Assembly (NCBI GenBank): GCA_034666465.1
Contig: JAXDLT010000327.1
Span: 1-13,393, forward strand
Direction of reading: 5' to 3'
Source of the DNA: CF-96 sp028287605
Lineage (GTDB): Bacteria > Chloroflexota > Dormibacteria > Aeolococcales > Aeolococcaceae
Length of the DNA: 13,393 nucleotides
In this document: positions 1-6,936 of the stretch, piece by piece
How the letters are laid out: every line of letters begins with the position of its first letter
How positions within the stretch are numbered: the stretch's first letter is position 1
Program-made: the position numbers and the translations under genes
The notes under the pieces: model-generated
Database searches by the model: none
What the model was told of the DNA's origin: nothing
Seen by the model: only the letters and a program-made list of their open reading frames with translations

Positions 1-332
1 GCGTGCTGGGCGGCCGGCTGCAGCGGCCCGCCCGCGGCCGCGATCGCGGTGCGCACCAGCGCGGCGCGGCTGACCGCGGTCAGCGGTGTGCGTCCCCGGG
101 CGGCGAGGTGGCCGGCGCCCAGCGACTCGGCGAGGTGGGCCAGCACCGTGAAGCGCACGTTGGCGTAGCCCCCCGCGGCGAGGCGGCGGCGGAGGTGGAG
201 GGCCGCCTGGTGCCCGGGCACCACCACCGTCACCGGCTGGAGCGGGTCGTCCGCCTGGATCGCACGGACGCGGCCGGCGAGCCACGCGGTCGCCGCCGGT
301 CCGGGGCGGACGCGGACGATCTCGGGCACCAT
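1..332 (-). CDS. AddB-like / PD-(D/E)XK nuclease family helicase-nuclease subunit, N-terminal part (gene runs off the left edge)
   Basis: This is the first 110 codons of a minus-strand gene that continues beyond base 1. The ATG at 332-330 opens a protein beginning MVPEIVRVRPGPAA. Residues about 38-47 read PVTVVVPGHQ, followed by a LRRRL helix, a strand with NVRFTVLAHLAE, and ARGRTPLTAVSRAALVRTAI. This order (strand, Arg-rich helix, 'RF..L..LAE', then 'RxPL...' and a helix) is what I know from the N-terminus of the actinobacterial and Chloroflexota-type PD-(D/E)XK nuclease / RecB-AddB-like proteins that pair with a UvrD-family helicase in double-strand break resection. The nuclease domain itself would be C-terminal and lies outside the window, so it cannot be confirmed. 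No clear Shine-Dalgarno precedes the ATG; a GTG directly follows it. The gene is divergent from the ICMT gene. Family assignment is moderate; the reading frame is good. Confidence 0.65.
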   Translation of the reverse strand, partial: MVPEIVRVRPGPAATAWLAGRVRAIQADDPLQPVTVVVPGHQAALHLRRRLAAGGYANVRFTVLAHLAESLGAGHLAARGRTPLTAVSRAALVRTAIAAAGGPLQPAAQH

Positions 333-499
333 GGGAGGGAGCACGGTATCGGGTCGCGGTGGGGGTGTGGGCGGTCTCGTGTGATGCGGCTCCGGCGAGC
401 GTGCCCCCGTCCCTCGACGGCCCGTCCTCCGGTTCTCCAGACTCGAGGGCAGCGGCGCCGACGTGCTGCCGGGAACGACGACCGAGGAGCAGTGGGCGA
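333..499. other. Divergent intergenic region between the AddB-like gene and the ICMT gene
   Basis: These 167 bases separate two divergent genes and should hold promoters for both. The only signal I can place is a GAGGAG Shine-Dalgarno at 484-489, ten bases before the ATG at 500. A TACCGT box on the minus strand (348-343) could be a -10 element for the left gene, but I see no matching -35. A longer reading frame from a start at 359 runs through the region in frame with the ICMT gene, but its residues are low-complexity Pro/Ser/Arg and look like untranslated sequence. Confidence 0.5.
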
Positions 500-1123
500 A
501 TGGCGATGATCGAGACCGCCGCCAGAGGCTGGGACTGGAACACCGTGTCGGGTGTCGCCATCAGCGCCTGCTGGCTGCTGATCGGACTGGTGTGGGCGGC
601 GGGAGCGGTGTACAACGCACGCCGCGCCCCGGCGGCGAAGGTCCGCTCGGCACCGGGCCAGGCCCTCCTGTTCGCCGTCGTGCTCTCCGTGGTCCTCCAG
701 ACACCGCAGGGGGTGTGGCGCGGGATCACCGTCGACGTGCCATGGCTTCGGGCGCTCGGCCTGGTGGTGCTCGTCCTCGCGACCGCGTTCACGCTGTGGG
801 CCCGGGTGGTGCTGGGCACGATGTGGTCCTCCAACCCGGTGGTGAAGGAGGATCACGCGCTGCGCACCGACGGCCCCTACCGGGTCACGCGGCACCCCAT
901 CTACACGGGCATGCTGGCCATGCTGGTCGGGACCGCTCTGCTCGGCGGGGTGGGACGCTGGGCGGTGGTGCTGGCCGTCGGCGTGGCCTACGCGGCGGTG
1001 AAGATCCGCGCGGAGGAGCGTCTGCTCGGAGCCGAGTTCCCCGAGGACTACCCGCGCTATCGCGAGCGCGTGCCGCAGCTCGTCCCGGGCCTCCACGGGC
1101 TGGGCCGGTCGCGGCGGCGGTGA
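500..1123 (+). CDS. Isoprenylcysteine carboxyl methyltransferase (ICMT/PEMT-type) family integral membrane protein
   Basis: The product is a 207-residue membrane protein. Hydrophobic segments lie near residues 17-38, 54-68, 82-104 and 136-168. The family signature is clear: GTMWSSNPVV (106-115), LRTDGPYRVTRHPIYTG (121-137) and the C-terminal EE..L...F...Y..Y...V..LVP (172-196). In ICMT/PEMT-fold enzymes the RHPxYxG motif and the paired Glu contribute to the S-adenosylmethionine site, so the protein probably methylates a small or lipid substrate at the membrane. Bacterial members rarely have known substrates, and a prenylated-protein role should not be assumed. I chose the ATG at 500 because GAGGAG sits ten bases upstream and the protein then begins MAMIETAARGWDW; an upstream start at 359 would add a 47-residue non-conserved tail. 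The gene is convergent with the DUF2156 gene, with a 10-base gap. Confidence 0.85.
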   Translation: MAMIETAARGWDWNTVSGVAISACWLLIGLVWAAGAVYNARRAPAAKVRSAPGQALLFAVVLSVVLQTPQGVWRGITVDVPWLRALGLVVLVLATAFTLWARVVLGTMWSSNPVVKEDHALRTDGPYRVTRHPIYTGMLAMLVGTALLGGVGRWAVVLAVGVAYAAVKIRAEERLLGAEFPEDYPRYRERVPQLVPGLHGLGRSRRR

Positions 1124-1133
1124 TGCCGACGGG

Positions 1134-2657
1134 CTACTCGCGACCCTGCCAGTGCACCGCGGCGAGCGCGGCGAGCACCCGGGGCGCGGCCAGGCTGCCG
1201 GGGAAGGCGACGTCGCGGTCGACCCAGGTGGGTGCGAACTTGCCCTTGAAACGCGCCAGCGAGTCGTAGCGGTAGCCGCCGGCACCGTGCCGGTAGAGGG
1301 TGGTGCGGACCCGGTGCGCCACCACGCCGTCCGGGGCGCTGGCGGCCGAGTCGCGCATCGGCACCGAGCCCAGCGAGGCGATGCGCACGCCCCGGCGCCG
1401 CGCCTCCTCCAGCGTCTCGGCGAGGCACAGGTCCATGGCGCCGGGGGACGCCTGCGGGCTGCGTCGCACCAGGTCGAGGGCGATGCCGTCGGCGCCCAGG
1501 GGGAGCCACGAGCTGAATGCCTGGATGCGGCCCTGCGGGTCGCGCACCACCGTGAGCCAGGTGCGGGCATCGACGGTGTCGTCGAGGCGGCCGAGGGAGA
1601 ACCCCATCTCGCGCTGGCCGTGCCGTTCCAGCCAGGAGCGGGAGACCTCGTCGAGCTCGCGCTCGAGCAGCGGCCTGGCGGTCGCCCAGGGGAGCACCGC
1701 GGCCGACAGCCCGGCGCGGCGGGCCCGGCCGACCTCGCGGCGCAGGTTGGCGCGCTGGGGGCATGCCAGGGTGAAGTCGGCGAGGTCGACGATCGCCTCC
1801 TCGCCGAACTTGACCAGCTGCAGCCCGGCGGCGCGGTAGGTGGCGCGCAGCGCCGGCGACGACTGGTAGAAGCACGGGTCCCAGCCCTGCCGCTCGCAGA
1901 GCGCGAGGAACTCGGCGACGGCGCGCGGCTGCTGCGCCTCCTCGACCAGGGGATCGCCCGCCGTCACGGCCACCCGGGCGGCGACCCGCAGCCCCACCAG
2001 GGCACCGCAGTCGAGCTGGACCACCCGCTTGTCGGGGGCCGCCACGAACGCGGAGATGTGGGTGCGGCCGTGGGCGCGCTGGGCCTCCTCGACCGCGCCG
2101 CGCGCCGGCGTCACCAGGCGGGGGCGCCGGGGGCGGTGGCGCATCGCCCCGGACACGGCGACGCCGCCGACGAGGAACGGGAGGGGCACCGGGCCGGCCT
2201 GGGTGCGGACGCCGAGCACGGCGACGGCGAGCTGGGCGGCGATTCCGGCCAGCACCATTCCCCGGCCGGCCGTCACCGCCGCGCACGGACGCCGGATCGA
2301 CGGCGCGAAGAGCACCAGCACGGTCACCGCCACGGCGCTGGCGCCCACGGCGTACCAGGGATGCACCGGGTCGACGACCAGAGCGGTGAGCGAGCCGGTG
2401 AGCACGCCGGCGCCGAGCCACCAGGTGTCGGGGCGGCCCAGCACGATGCCGACGGCGAGGCCGAGCATGCCCAGCGAGAAGGGGATGACCGCCTCGAGCT
2501 CGAGCTGCGACTCGCCGACCAGCCAGGAGGAGGCGGGGTGGGCCAGCACCAGGCTGGACCAGGCGAGCATGAGGGCGGCGGCGGCGACCAGCCGGACGCT
2601 GACCGCCGGGGGCGCGTGGCGGGCGGCGAGCAGGCGCAGCGCGCCGTCAGCGGCCAT
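1134..2657 (-). CDS. MprF/LysX-like membrane protein with C-terminal DUF2156 (phosphatidylglycerol lysyltransferase-type) domain
   Basis: This 507-residue protein has about six predicted membrane segments in residues 22-172, then a soluble DUF2156/LPG_synthase_C region at about 185-490. Recognisable family features are the Arg-rich QRANLRREVGRARRAG (301-316), LDLVRRSPQASPGAMDL (394-410), the EARRRG..IASLGSVPM stretch (418-434), and the terminal RFKGKFAPTW (469-478), close to the 'RFKxKFxPxW' end of MprF proteins. MprF enzymes move an aminoacyl group from tRNA to phosphatidylglycerol, lowering envelope negative charge and raising resistance to cationic peptides; LysX proteins do the same in mycobacteria with a fused LysRS. 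The membrane part here is shorter than the flippase of classical MprF, and no LysRS is fused, so both substrate and flippase activity are uncertain. The gene starts 12 bases after the esterase stop and probably shares its transcript. The start has only a weak ribosome site. Confidence 0.85.
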   Translation of the reverse strand: MAADGALRLLAARHAPPAVSVRLVAAAALMLAWSSLVLAHPASSWLVGESQLELEAVIPFSLGMLGLAVGIVLGRPDTWWLGAGVLTGSLTALVVDPVHPWYAVGASAVAVTVLVLFAPSIRRPCAAVTAGRGMVLAGIAAQLAVAVLGVRTQAGPVPLPFLVGGVAVSGAMRHRPRRPRLVTPARGAVEEAQRAHGRTHISAFVAAPDKRVVQLDCGALVGLRVAARVAVTAGDPLVEEAQQPRAVAEFLALCERQGWDPCFYQSSPALRATYRAAGLQLVKFGEEAIVDLADFTLACPQRANLRREVGRARRAGLSAAVLPWATARPLLERELDEVSRSWLERHGQREMGFSLGRLDDTVDARTWLTVVRDPQGRIQAFSSWLPLGADGIALDLVRRSPQASPGAMDLCLAETLEEARRRGVRIASLGSVPMRDSAASAPDGVVAHRVRTTLYRHGAGGYRYDSLARFKGKFAPTWVDRDVAFPGSLAAPRVLAALAAVHWQGRE

Positions 2658-2669
2658 CGGAGTGCCGTT

Positions 2670-4328
2670 TCACCGAGCGCCCGCCTGCACCGGCGACCGG
2701 GTCGTCGCCGTGGACGGAGCGGGCGAGGCGCCCACCGACGCCGGCGGGCTCGCCGAGGGCGCGGCCGGCGGGACCCCGGGTGCCGTGCCCCAGAGCGTCC
2801 CCAGCCAGCGGAGGCTGTCGACCATCTCGGCGCGCCAGGCCTCCCAGCCGTGACCGCCACCCACCACCAGGCTGCGCAGCGACGTCCAGCCCATCCCCGC
2901 GAGCTGGCCGGCGAACCGATGGTTGGCGTCGACGTACTCGCGATCGGTGTCCCCGACGCCGACGAAGAGCGGCATCCGCTGGTCGACGGGGAGCGTGGCC
3001 GCGGTCTGGTCGGGGCTGTTGGCCGCCGCCAGCCCGTGGAAGATGTCGGCGCGCGCGGTGAAGTACCCGGAGTAGCTGCCCGCCCAGCGGAACAGGTCGG
3101 GGTGGTGGAGGGCGATGTTCACCGCGCCGAAGCCGCCGGCGCTGAGGCCCGCGATGCCGCGGTACCGGGCGCCGAGCGTCCGGTAGCGGCCGTCGATCTC
3201 CGGGAGCACCCGGGTGGTCAGCCACCGCTCCACGTGGTCGCCGCGGGCGTCGTCGCCCCACTCCGCGTCGCTGAACGCCTGGCCGTTCCCGTCCGGCTGG
3301 ACGGCGATCACCGGCGGCATCTGACCGGACGCGATCAGCTGGTCGAGCACCCCGGGAAGCTGCGCTCCGGACCCGACCCACTGGCCGGCGTTGCCCGGGT
3401 AGCCGTGGAGGAAGTAGAGCACCGGGAGGGCCCGGTCGGGACTGGTGTCGTACAGCGCCGGCACGTAGACGTTCACCTGCCGCCCGTCGATCCAGAGGGT
3501 GTCGATGGTGCTGACTCCCGGGCGGTGCGGAGACGGCGCCGCCGGCGTCTGCACCGGTCCGCGGCGCACCAGCGTCGGCATCGACGATACGCGACCCGGC
3601 GCGGCGACGACAGTGTCCCCGGGGATCGAGGCGGGGTCGGGAGCGGGGGGCCCGAAGGTGGGCGCAGGCGAGGTGGTGGTCAGCGGCGAGACGCGGTCCG
3701 GCGGCCGCAGCGCCGCTTGCGAGTAGCCGTAGAGAGCGCTCACCGGGCCGTCCTGCAGGGCCACCGCGCCGGCCCCGGCGCCGACGTAGACGAGCACGGC
3801 CACCACCGGCAGCGCGGCGCGGGCGGCGTTGCGGCGGCGGACCAGCCGCACCAGCACGGCCAGGTCGCGGCGCGCCAGCACCCCGCCGGCGGCGCCCAGG
3901 CTGATGGCGGCGGCGGCCAGCAGGATCATGCCGACCGGCTGGACGAACCAGCCCCACAGGGTCAGGTGGGCGGACAGGCCCGGCGTGGTGGTGACGCGGG
4001 TCCCGCGCACCAGGAAGGGGCCGATCTCGACCCCGGCGAAGGCGAGGATGGCGCCGGCGCGGGGAGCGCCGGTGCGGCCCGTGGCGAGCGCGGCCACCGC
4101 GGCCCCGACGGCGGTGACGAGCAGGGCGCCGAGCAGCGCGCCGCGCTCCTCGTCCATCCCCAGGCCCACCGCCCAGTTCTGCAGCGCGGCGCCACCGGCG
4201 ACCCAGCCGGCCACGCCGAGGAGGAGGCTGGCGAGGGCGAGGGCGCCGGACACCGTCCGCCTGTGGCGGAGCAGCAGGCGGAGCCCGTGGGGGAGGTGGT
4301 CCACGGCGTTCCCCATGATCGGGGTCAC
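2670..4328 (-). CDS. Membrane-anchored esterase of the antigen 85 / esterase D (PF00756-type) family
   Basis: The 552-residue protein has an N-terminal module of about five hydrophobic segments (around 27-47, 64-83, 91-106, 132-152, 172-192). A Pro/Ser/Thr-rich linker (about 205-272) leads to an alpha/beta-hydrolase domain (about 275-515). Catalytic features are visible: the oxyanion-loop HGYPG (308-312), the nucleophile elbow GLSAGGFG with Ser396, a likely acid Asp460 in GVGDTD, and His493 in GGGHGW. The layout (IDGRQVNVYVP, then LPVLYFLHG, then DGNGQ, then GLSAGGFGA) matches putative esterases related to mycobacterial mycolyltransferases and to S-formylglutathione hydrolase-like proteins. 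The hydrolase domain is most likely outside the membrane, acting on envelope lipids or glycoconjugates. The start is a GTG at 4328 with AGGGGTGG seven bases before it; an internal ATG four codons later is possible. The C-terminus is a Pro/Ala/Ser-rich tail. The DUF2156 gene follows 12 bases downstream, suggesting a joint envelope role. Confidence 0.88.
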   Translation of the reverse strand: MTPIMGNAVDHLPHGLRLLLRHRRTVSGALALASLLLGVAGWVAGGAALQNWAVGLGMDEERGALLGALLVTAVGAAVAALATGRTGAPRAGAILAFAGVEIGPFLVRGTRVTTTPGLSAHLTLWGWFVQPVGMILLAAAAISLGAAGGVLARRDLAVLVRLVRRRNAARAALPVVAVLVYVGAGAGAVALQDGPVSALYGYSQAALRPPDRVSPLTTTSPAPTFGPPAPDPASIPGDTVVAAPGRVSSMPTLVRRGPVQTPAAPSPHRPGVSTIDTLWIDGRQVNVYVPALYDTSPDRALPVLYFLHGYPGNAGQWVGSGAQLPGVLDQLIASGQMPPVIAVQPDGNGQAFSDAEWGDDARGDHVERWLTTRVLPEIDGRYRTLGARYRGIAGLSAGGFGAVNIALHHPDLFRWAGSYSGYFTARADIFHGLAAANSPDQTAATLPVDQRMPLFVGVGDTDREYVDANHRFAGQLAGMGWTSLRSLVVGGGHGWEAWRAEMVDSLRWLGTLWGTAPGVPPAAPSASPPASVGASPAPSTATTRSPVQAGAR

Positions 4329-4540
4329 CGGCCGTCCACCCCTGCGCAGTCATCGAACCGACGGCGACCGGCAACAGGTCCGTCACCGCCGAGTCGCCGG
4401 ATCGCCGGGTGCGGCCCATCGGGGCGCCGCCGTTGGGGCGACCCGTCTCGACCGTCCCGAGCGATCCAAACAGACTGATCGCGCCGGGTTTGCCTATGAT
4501 CCTGGGCGCCGCGCTGCAACGCCGCGAACGGAGGAAGGGG
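4329..4540. other. Divergent intergenic region between the esterase operon and the S53 peptidase
   Basis: These 212 bases contain the start signals of two divergent units. On the minus strand, AGGGGTGG (4343-4336) is a good ribosome site for the esterase GTG. On the plus strand there is a TATGAT -10 candidate and a GA-rich ribosome site for the peptidase. No other gene is evident. Confidence 0.6.
4471..4500 (+). promoter_or_regulatory. Candidate promoter for the S53 peptidase gene
   Basis: TATGAT at 4495-4500 matches the TATAAT -10 consensus at five of six positions. CAGACT at 4471-4476, 18 bases upstream, keeps only the GAC core of TTGACA. Transcription would begin near 4507, giving a leader of about 34 bases that contains the GAGGAAGGGG ribosome site (4531-4540) directly before the ATG at 4541. 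The -10 is convincing for a GC-rich genome; the -35 is weak. Confidence 0.45.
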
Positions 4541-5908
4541 ATGGGATCGAGATCAGGTGCCGGCGCCGTCGCGGGGGTCGTGCTCCTCGCCGCGGCCTCG
4601 GCGATGTACGCCGGCGGCCCGCGGCTGCCGGCCCCGGTCCCGGCCATCGCCGGGCAGGTGCTGCCCGCCGGGCTGGCGGCGCCACCGGACACCGCGCAGT
4701 GCCGCACCCTGCTGAAGGTCGCCTGCTACCAGCCCGCCCAGCTGCGGCACGCGTACAACGTCGACCCGCTGCTCGAGCGCGGCCTCGACGGGCACGGCCG
4801 CACCATCGCCATCGTCGACGCCTTCGGGGCGCCCGACCTGGCCGGCGACCTCCACCGCTTCGACGCCGCCTTCGGCCTGCCCGACCCGGAGCTGAGCGTC
4901 ATCCACCCGGCGGGCGCGCCCCCCGCCTTCGACCCGCGCCGCCCGGAGATGATCCTCTGGGCGCTGGAGACCACCCTGGACGTGGAGTGGGCCCACGCCA
5001 TGGCGCCGGGAGCCCGCATCCTCCTGGTGGCGACCCCGACCGCGGAGACCGAGGGGCTCTCCGGCTTCCCCGACATCGTCCGCGCCGAGCAGTACGTGGT
5101 CGACCACCACCTCGCGGACGTCATCTCCCAGAGCTTCGGCTCCGCCGAGCAGACCTTCCCCTCGGCGCACGCGCTCACCGCGCTCCGCTCGGCGTACGTG
5201 GCCGCCGCCGATCACGGCATCACCGTGCTCGCCGCCACCGGCGACACCGGGTCGACGCTCAGGCTGCCCGACTCGGCGTGCTGCTATCCGGCGCCGGTGG
5301 TCGCCTGGCCGGCGTCCGACCCCCTGGTCACCGCGGTGGGCGGCACCCGCCTCCAGCTCGACGCCACCGGCAGGCGCATCGCCCCGGACTCGGTCTGGAA
5401 CGACGGCTCGGGGGGCGCCGGGGGAGGAGGACGGTCGGCGGTGTTCGACCGTCCCGACTACCAGGACACGGTCCGCCACGTGGTCGGTGACCACCGCGGC
5501 ATCCCGGACCTGAGTCTCACCGCCGCGCTCAGCGGTGCCGCCGACTTCTACCTCACCCTGCCGCTGCGGGGCGGGCAGGTGGGCGGCTGGAGCCTGGCCG
5601 GGGGCACCAGCCTGGCGACGCCGATCTTCGCGGGCATCGTCGCCATCGCCGACCAGGCGGTGGGGCACCGGCTCGGCGCGCTCAACGACCGGCTCTACAC
5701 CATCGCGCACCGCGACGACGGCGGCCTCGTCGACGTCACCACCGGCACCAACGCGGTGACCCTCTGCCTCAGCGGCTGTGCCGGGTCCACCCCGGTGCTC
5801 CTGCCCATCCCCGGCTACACGGCCGGCAGGGGATACGACCTGGCCAGCGGCCTCGGCACCGTCGACGCCGCCGCACTGGTCGACGCGCTCCGTCACCGGG
5901 ACGGATAG
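4541..5908 (+). CDS. S53 family (sedolisin/kumamolisin-type) serine-carboxyl peptidase without propeptide domain
   Basis: The 455-residue product has a hydrophobic export-type segment at about residues 8-25, so it is probably secreted or anchored. The S53 catalytic set is present: Glu143 and Asp147 in the E-x-x-x-D helix (LETTLDVEWAHAMAPGA), the oxyanion Asp235 in AATGDTGS, and the nucleophile Ser357 in GGTSLATPIFAG. The C-terminal YDLASGLGTVD (432-442) resembles the family's calcium-binding end. Strand-helix landmarks such as TIAIVDAFG (88-96) and VISQSFGS (194-201) also fit. Classical sedolisins carry a propeptide of roughly 180 residues before the catalytic domain; here only about 60 residues separate the leader from the catalytic start (YQPAQLRHAYNVD), so the propeptide is missing. 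Bacterial prodomain-less S53 proteins are known as a subgroup. The ATG at 4541 follows GAGGAAGGGG closely. Two Cys pairs (54/62 and 409/413) might form disulfides. Confidence 0.92.
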   Translation: MGSRSGAGAVAGVVLLAAASAMYAGGPRLPAPVPAIAGQVLPAGLAAPPDTAQCRTLLKVACYQPAQLRHAYNVDPLLERGLDGHGRTIAIVDAFGAPDLAGDLHRFDAAFGLPDPELSVIHPAGAPPAFDPRRPEMILWALETTLDVEWAHAMAPGARILLVATPTAETEGLSGFPDIVRAEQYVVDHHLADVISQSFGSAEQTFPSAHALTALRSAYVAAADHGITVLAATGDTGSTLRLPDSACCYPAPVVAWPASDPLVTAVGGTRLQLDATGRRIAPDSVWNDGSGGAGGGGRSAVFDRPDYQDTVRHVVGDHRGIPDLSLTAALSGAADFYLTLPLRGGQVGGWSLAGGTSLATPIFAGIVAIADQAVGHRLGALNDRLYTIAHRDDGGLVDVTTGTNAVTLCLSGCAGSTPVLLPIPGYTAGRGYDLASGLGTVDAAALVDALRHRDG

Positions 5909-5965
5909 CGCGCGGCGTCAGCGGGGTGACCCGGTCGAGTTCACCGACCTCGACGCGGTGCGGCG

Positions 5966-6169
5966 GTGCCGCCCGACCGCGTGGCGCGCGTGGTGGAGCG
6001 GGCGCTGACCACGCCGCGTCCGCGCAGCCGGTACCTGGTCGGCGCCGACGCCCACCTGCAGGCGACCCTCCGCCGCCTGCCCGCGCCGGTGCGGGACGCG
6101 GTCCTGATGCGGGTGCTGGGACTGCCGCGGAGCCCCGCGGCCGCTCGCACACCCGCGGGCATCCCCTGA
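5966..6169 (+). pseudogene. Isolated C-terminal remnant of a short-chain dehydrogenase/reductase (SDR)
   Basis: This 67-codon frame begins PPDRVARVVERALTTPRP and continues RSRYLVGADAHLQATL, then RRLPAPVRDAVLMRVLGLPR. That is the usual extreme C-terminus of bacterial SDR oxidoreductases: a helix 'VA..V..AL....P..RY.VG.DA', then a 'L.RLLPDR..D......GLP' tail. The Rossmann fold with the glycine-rich cofactor motif and the YxxxK active site is absent. In this frame a TGA lies at 5927-5929, so nothing longer can be read, and the S53 gene ends only 57 bases upstream. I infer a 3' stump left by a deletion. The start shown (GTG, 5966) is simply the first available codon; translation is doubtful. A chance resemblance is less likely, given that about 45 residues follow the pattern in order. 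Confidence 0.55.
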
Positions 6170-6202
6170 CCGTCGCTCGGTCGCGGGCCCGGCGGTGGCG
6201 GA

Positions 6203-6370
6203 GTGGTGCGCGCGGAACGCCTTCGCCCTCCCCGTGAGACCCGCGCCCACATCCTCGCGTGCGCGCGCACCATCCCGATCTTCACGGCGGCGAGGCACCA
6301 CGTCAACGTGGCGCGTGGTGCCTCGGGGATGTTTCCGGCCAGGTCCTCGAGGCCATCCTGGGCCGCATGA
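6203..6370 (+). CDS. Small 55-codon ORF overlapping the DUF488 start by ATGA; possible TetR-type N-terminal remnant
   Basis: A GTG at 6203 opens a 55-residue frame ending in TGA at 6368-6370, which overlaps the ATG of the DUF488 gene as ATGA. The translation contains LRPPRETRAHILACARTI (7-24), which looks like helix 1 of a TetR-family DNA-binding domain ('RxxTRxxILxAAxxLF'). It then continues RHHVNVARGASGMF without a proper helix-turn-helix. Third codon positions are less GC-rich (9 of 56 codons end in A or T) than the proven genes here, as expected for non-coding or decaying sequence. A perfect 12-bp inverted repeat lies inside it. It could be a coupled leader ORF, a regulator fragment or chance. 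I mark it because of the ATGA overlap, with low confidence. Confidence 0.25.
   Translation: MVRAERLRPPRETRAHILACARTIPIFTAARHHVNVARGASGMFPARSSRPSWAA
6291..6325. repeat. Perfect 12-bp inverted repeat upstream of the DUF488 gene
   Basis: CGAGGCACCACG (6291-6302) and CGTGGTGCCTCG (6314-6325) are exact reverse complements separated by 11 bases. A competing inner hairpin, CCACG-TCAA-CGTGG (6298-6311), uses part of the same arm, so the RNA could switch between two structures. The repeat ends 41 bases before the DUF488 ATG and has no T-run after it. It might be a regulatory hairpin, a terminator for the upstream gene, an operator, or a repeat family member. Confidence 0.6.
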
Positions 6371-6921
6371 CCGGACAGCCCTCCCCCCACGAGCGTCCTC
6401 CGCGACCGGCTCCAGGACCTGACGAGGGGCGCGGCGGAGGGGGGCCCCGCCTCGCCACCGTCGGCGTCTACGGCTTCGACGTCGACCGCTTCCTCGAGAC
6501 CCTGCGCGAGGCGGGGGTGGGCACGCTGATCGACGTCCGCCAGCGCCGCGGCGTGCGCGGCCGCGAGTACGCCTGGGCCAATGCCCGGCGGCTGCAGTCG
6601 GCGCTCGCCGCCGCGGGCATCGAGTACCGCCACCGCCGGGAGCTTGCCCCGACCACCGAGCTGCGCCACCTCCAGTACCGCGAGGACGCGCGGCAGGGGG
6701 TGGGCAGGCGCTCGCGGGTCGAGCTCGCACCCGAGTACCGCGAGCGCTACACCCGCGAGATCCTCGACCAGGTCGACCTCGGCCCGCTGCTCGACGGCCT
6801 GCCCACCGACACGGCCACGGCGCTGCTGTGCGTGGAGGCCGACGCGCGGGCCTGCCACCGGTCGATCATCGCCGAGCGGCTGGCCGGCCACGGCGTCGAG
6901 GTGACCCACCTGGGGCCCTGA
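6367..6921 (+). CDS. DUF488 family protein
   Basis: The 184-residue product carries the DUF488 (PF04343-type) pattern. It has an N-terminal strand LATVGVYGFD (29-38) where the family usually has 'TIGHS', the core TLIDVR (53-58), then YAWANARRL (68-76), GIEYRHRRELAPT (84-96) and LLCVEADARACHRSIIAERL (153-172) near the end. The 'DVR' and 'C.E....CHR..IA' residues are the most conserved of the family and are thought to form a pocket, but no biochemical function is firmly established. The first 27 residues are Pro/Gly/Arg-rich and probably disordered. The ATG at 6367 was chosen over an upstream start at 6259 because the extra 36 residues are not family-like. The ribosome site is weak, and translation may be coupled to the small ORF ending ATGA. 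The gene is convergent with the HAD gene across 15 bases. Confidence 0.88.
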   Translation: MTGQPSPHERPPRPAPGPDEGRGGGGPRLATVGVYGFDVDRFLETLREAGVGTLIDVRQRRGVRGREYAWANARRLQSALAAAGIEYRHRRELAPTTELRHLQYREDARQGVGRRSRVELAPEYRERYTREILDQVDLGPLLDGLPTDTATALLCVEADARACHRSIIAERLAGHGVEVTHLGP

Positions 6922-6936
6922 GCCCCGGCCGCACGG

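Noticed and set aside
268..296. A twin-arginine export signal inside the pseudokinase (residue numbers; SRRTALYG before the membrane helix)
   Set aside because: SRRTAL plus a hydrophobic stretch looks Tat-like, but it is internal, after 265 residues, and basic residues before a membrane helix are explained by the positive-inside rule.
359..499. An upstream extension of the ICMT gene
   Set aside because: The additional 47 residues are Pro/Ser/Arg-rich and not family-like, while the ATG at 500 has a good Shine-Dalgarno.
1152..4478. A very long plus-strand open frame (over 1100 codons) opposite the DUF2156 and esterase genes
   Set aside because: Its translation is low-complexity Gly/Arg/His/Ala without any domain, and it is antisense to two genes with clear motifs. 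Long antisense frames are expected in very GC-rich DNA.
2647..4707. A 686-codon minus-strand frame overlapping the esterase gene
   Set aside because: It is a shifted-frame shadow of the esterase, rich in Arg/Pro, and lacks the catalytic motifs seen in the accepted frame.
5941..6909. A 322-codon minus-strand frame opposite DUF488 and the SDR remnant
   Set aside because: It is antisense to the strongly supported DUF488 domain and shows no recognisable domain.
6912..6926. A 5-bp hairpin GGGGC/GCCCC spanning the DUF488 stop as a bidirectional terminator
   Set aside because: The stem is too short for confidence in this base composition and has no T-run.
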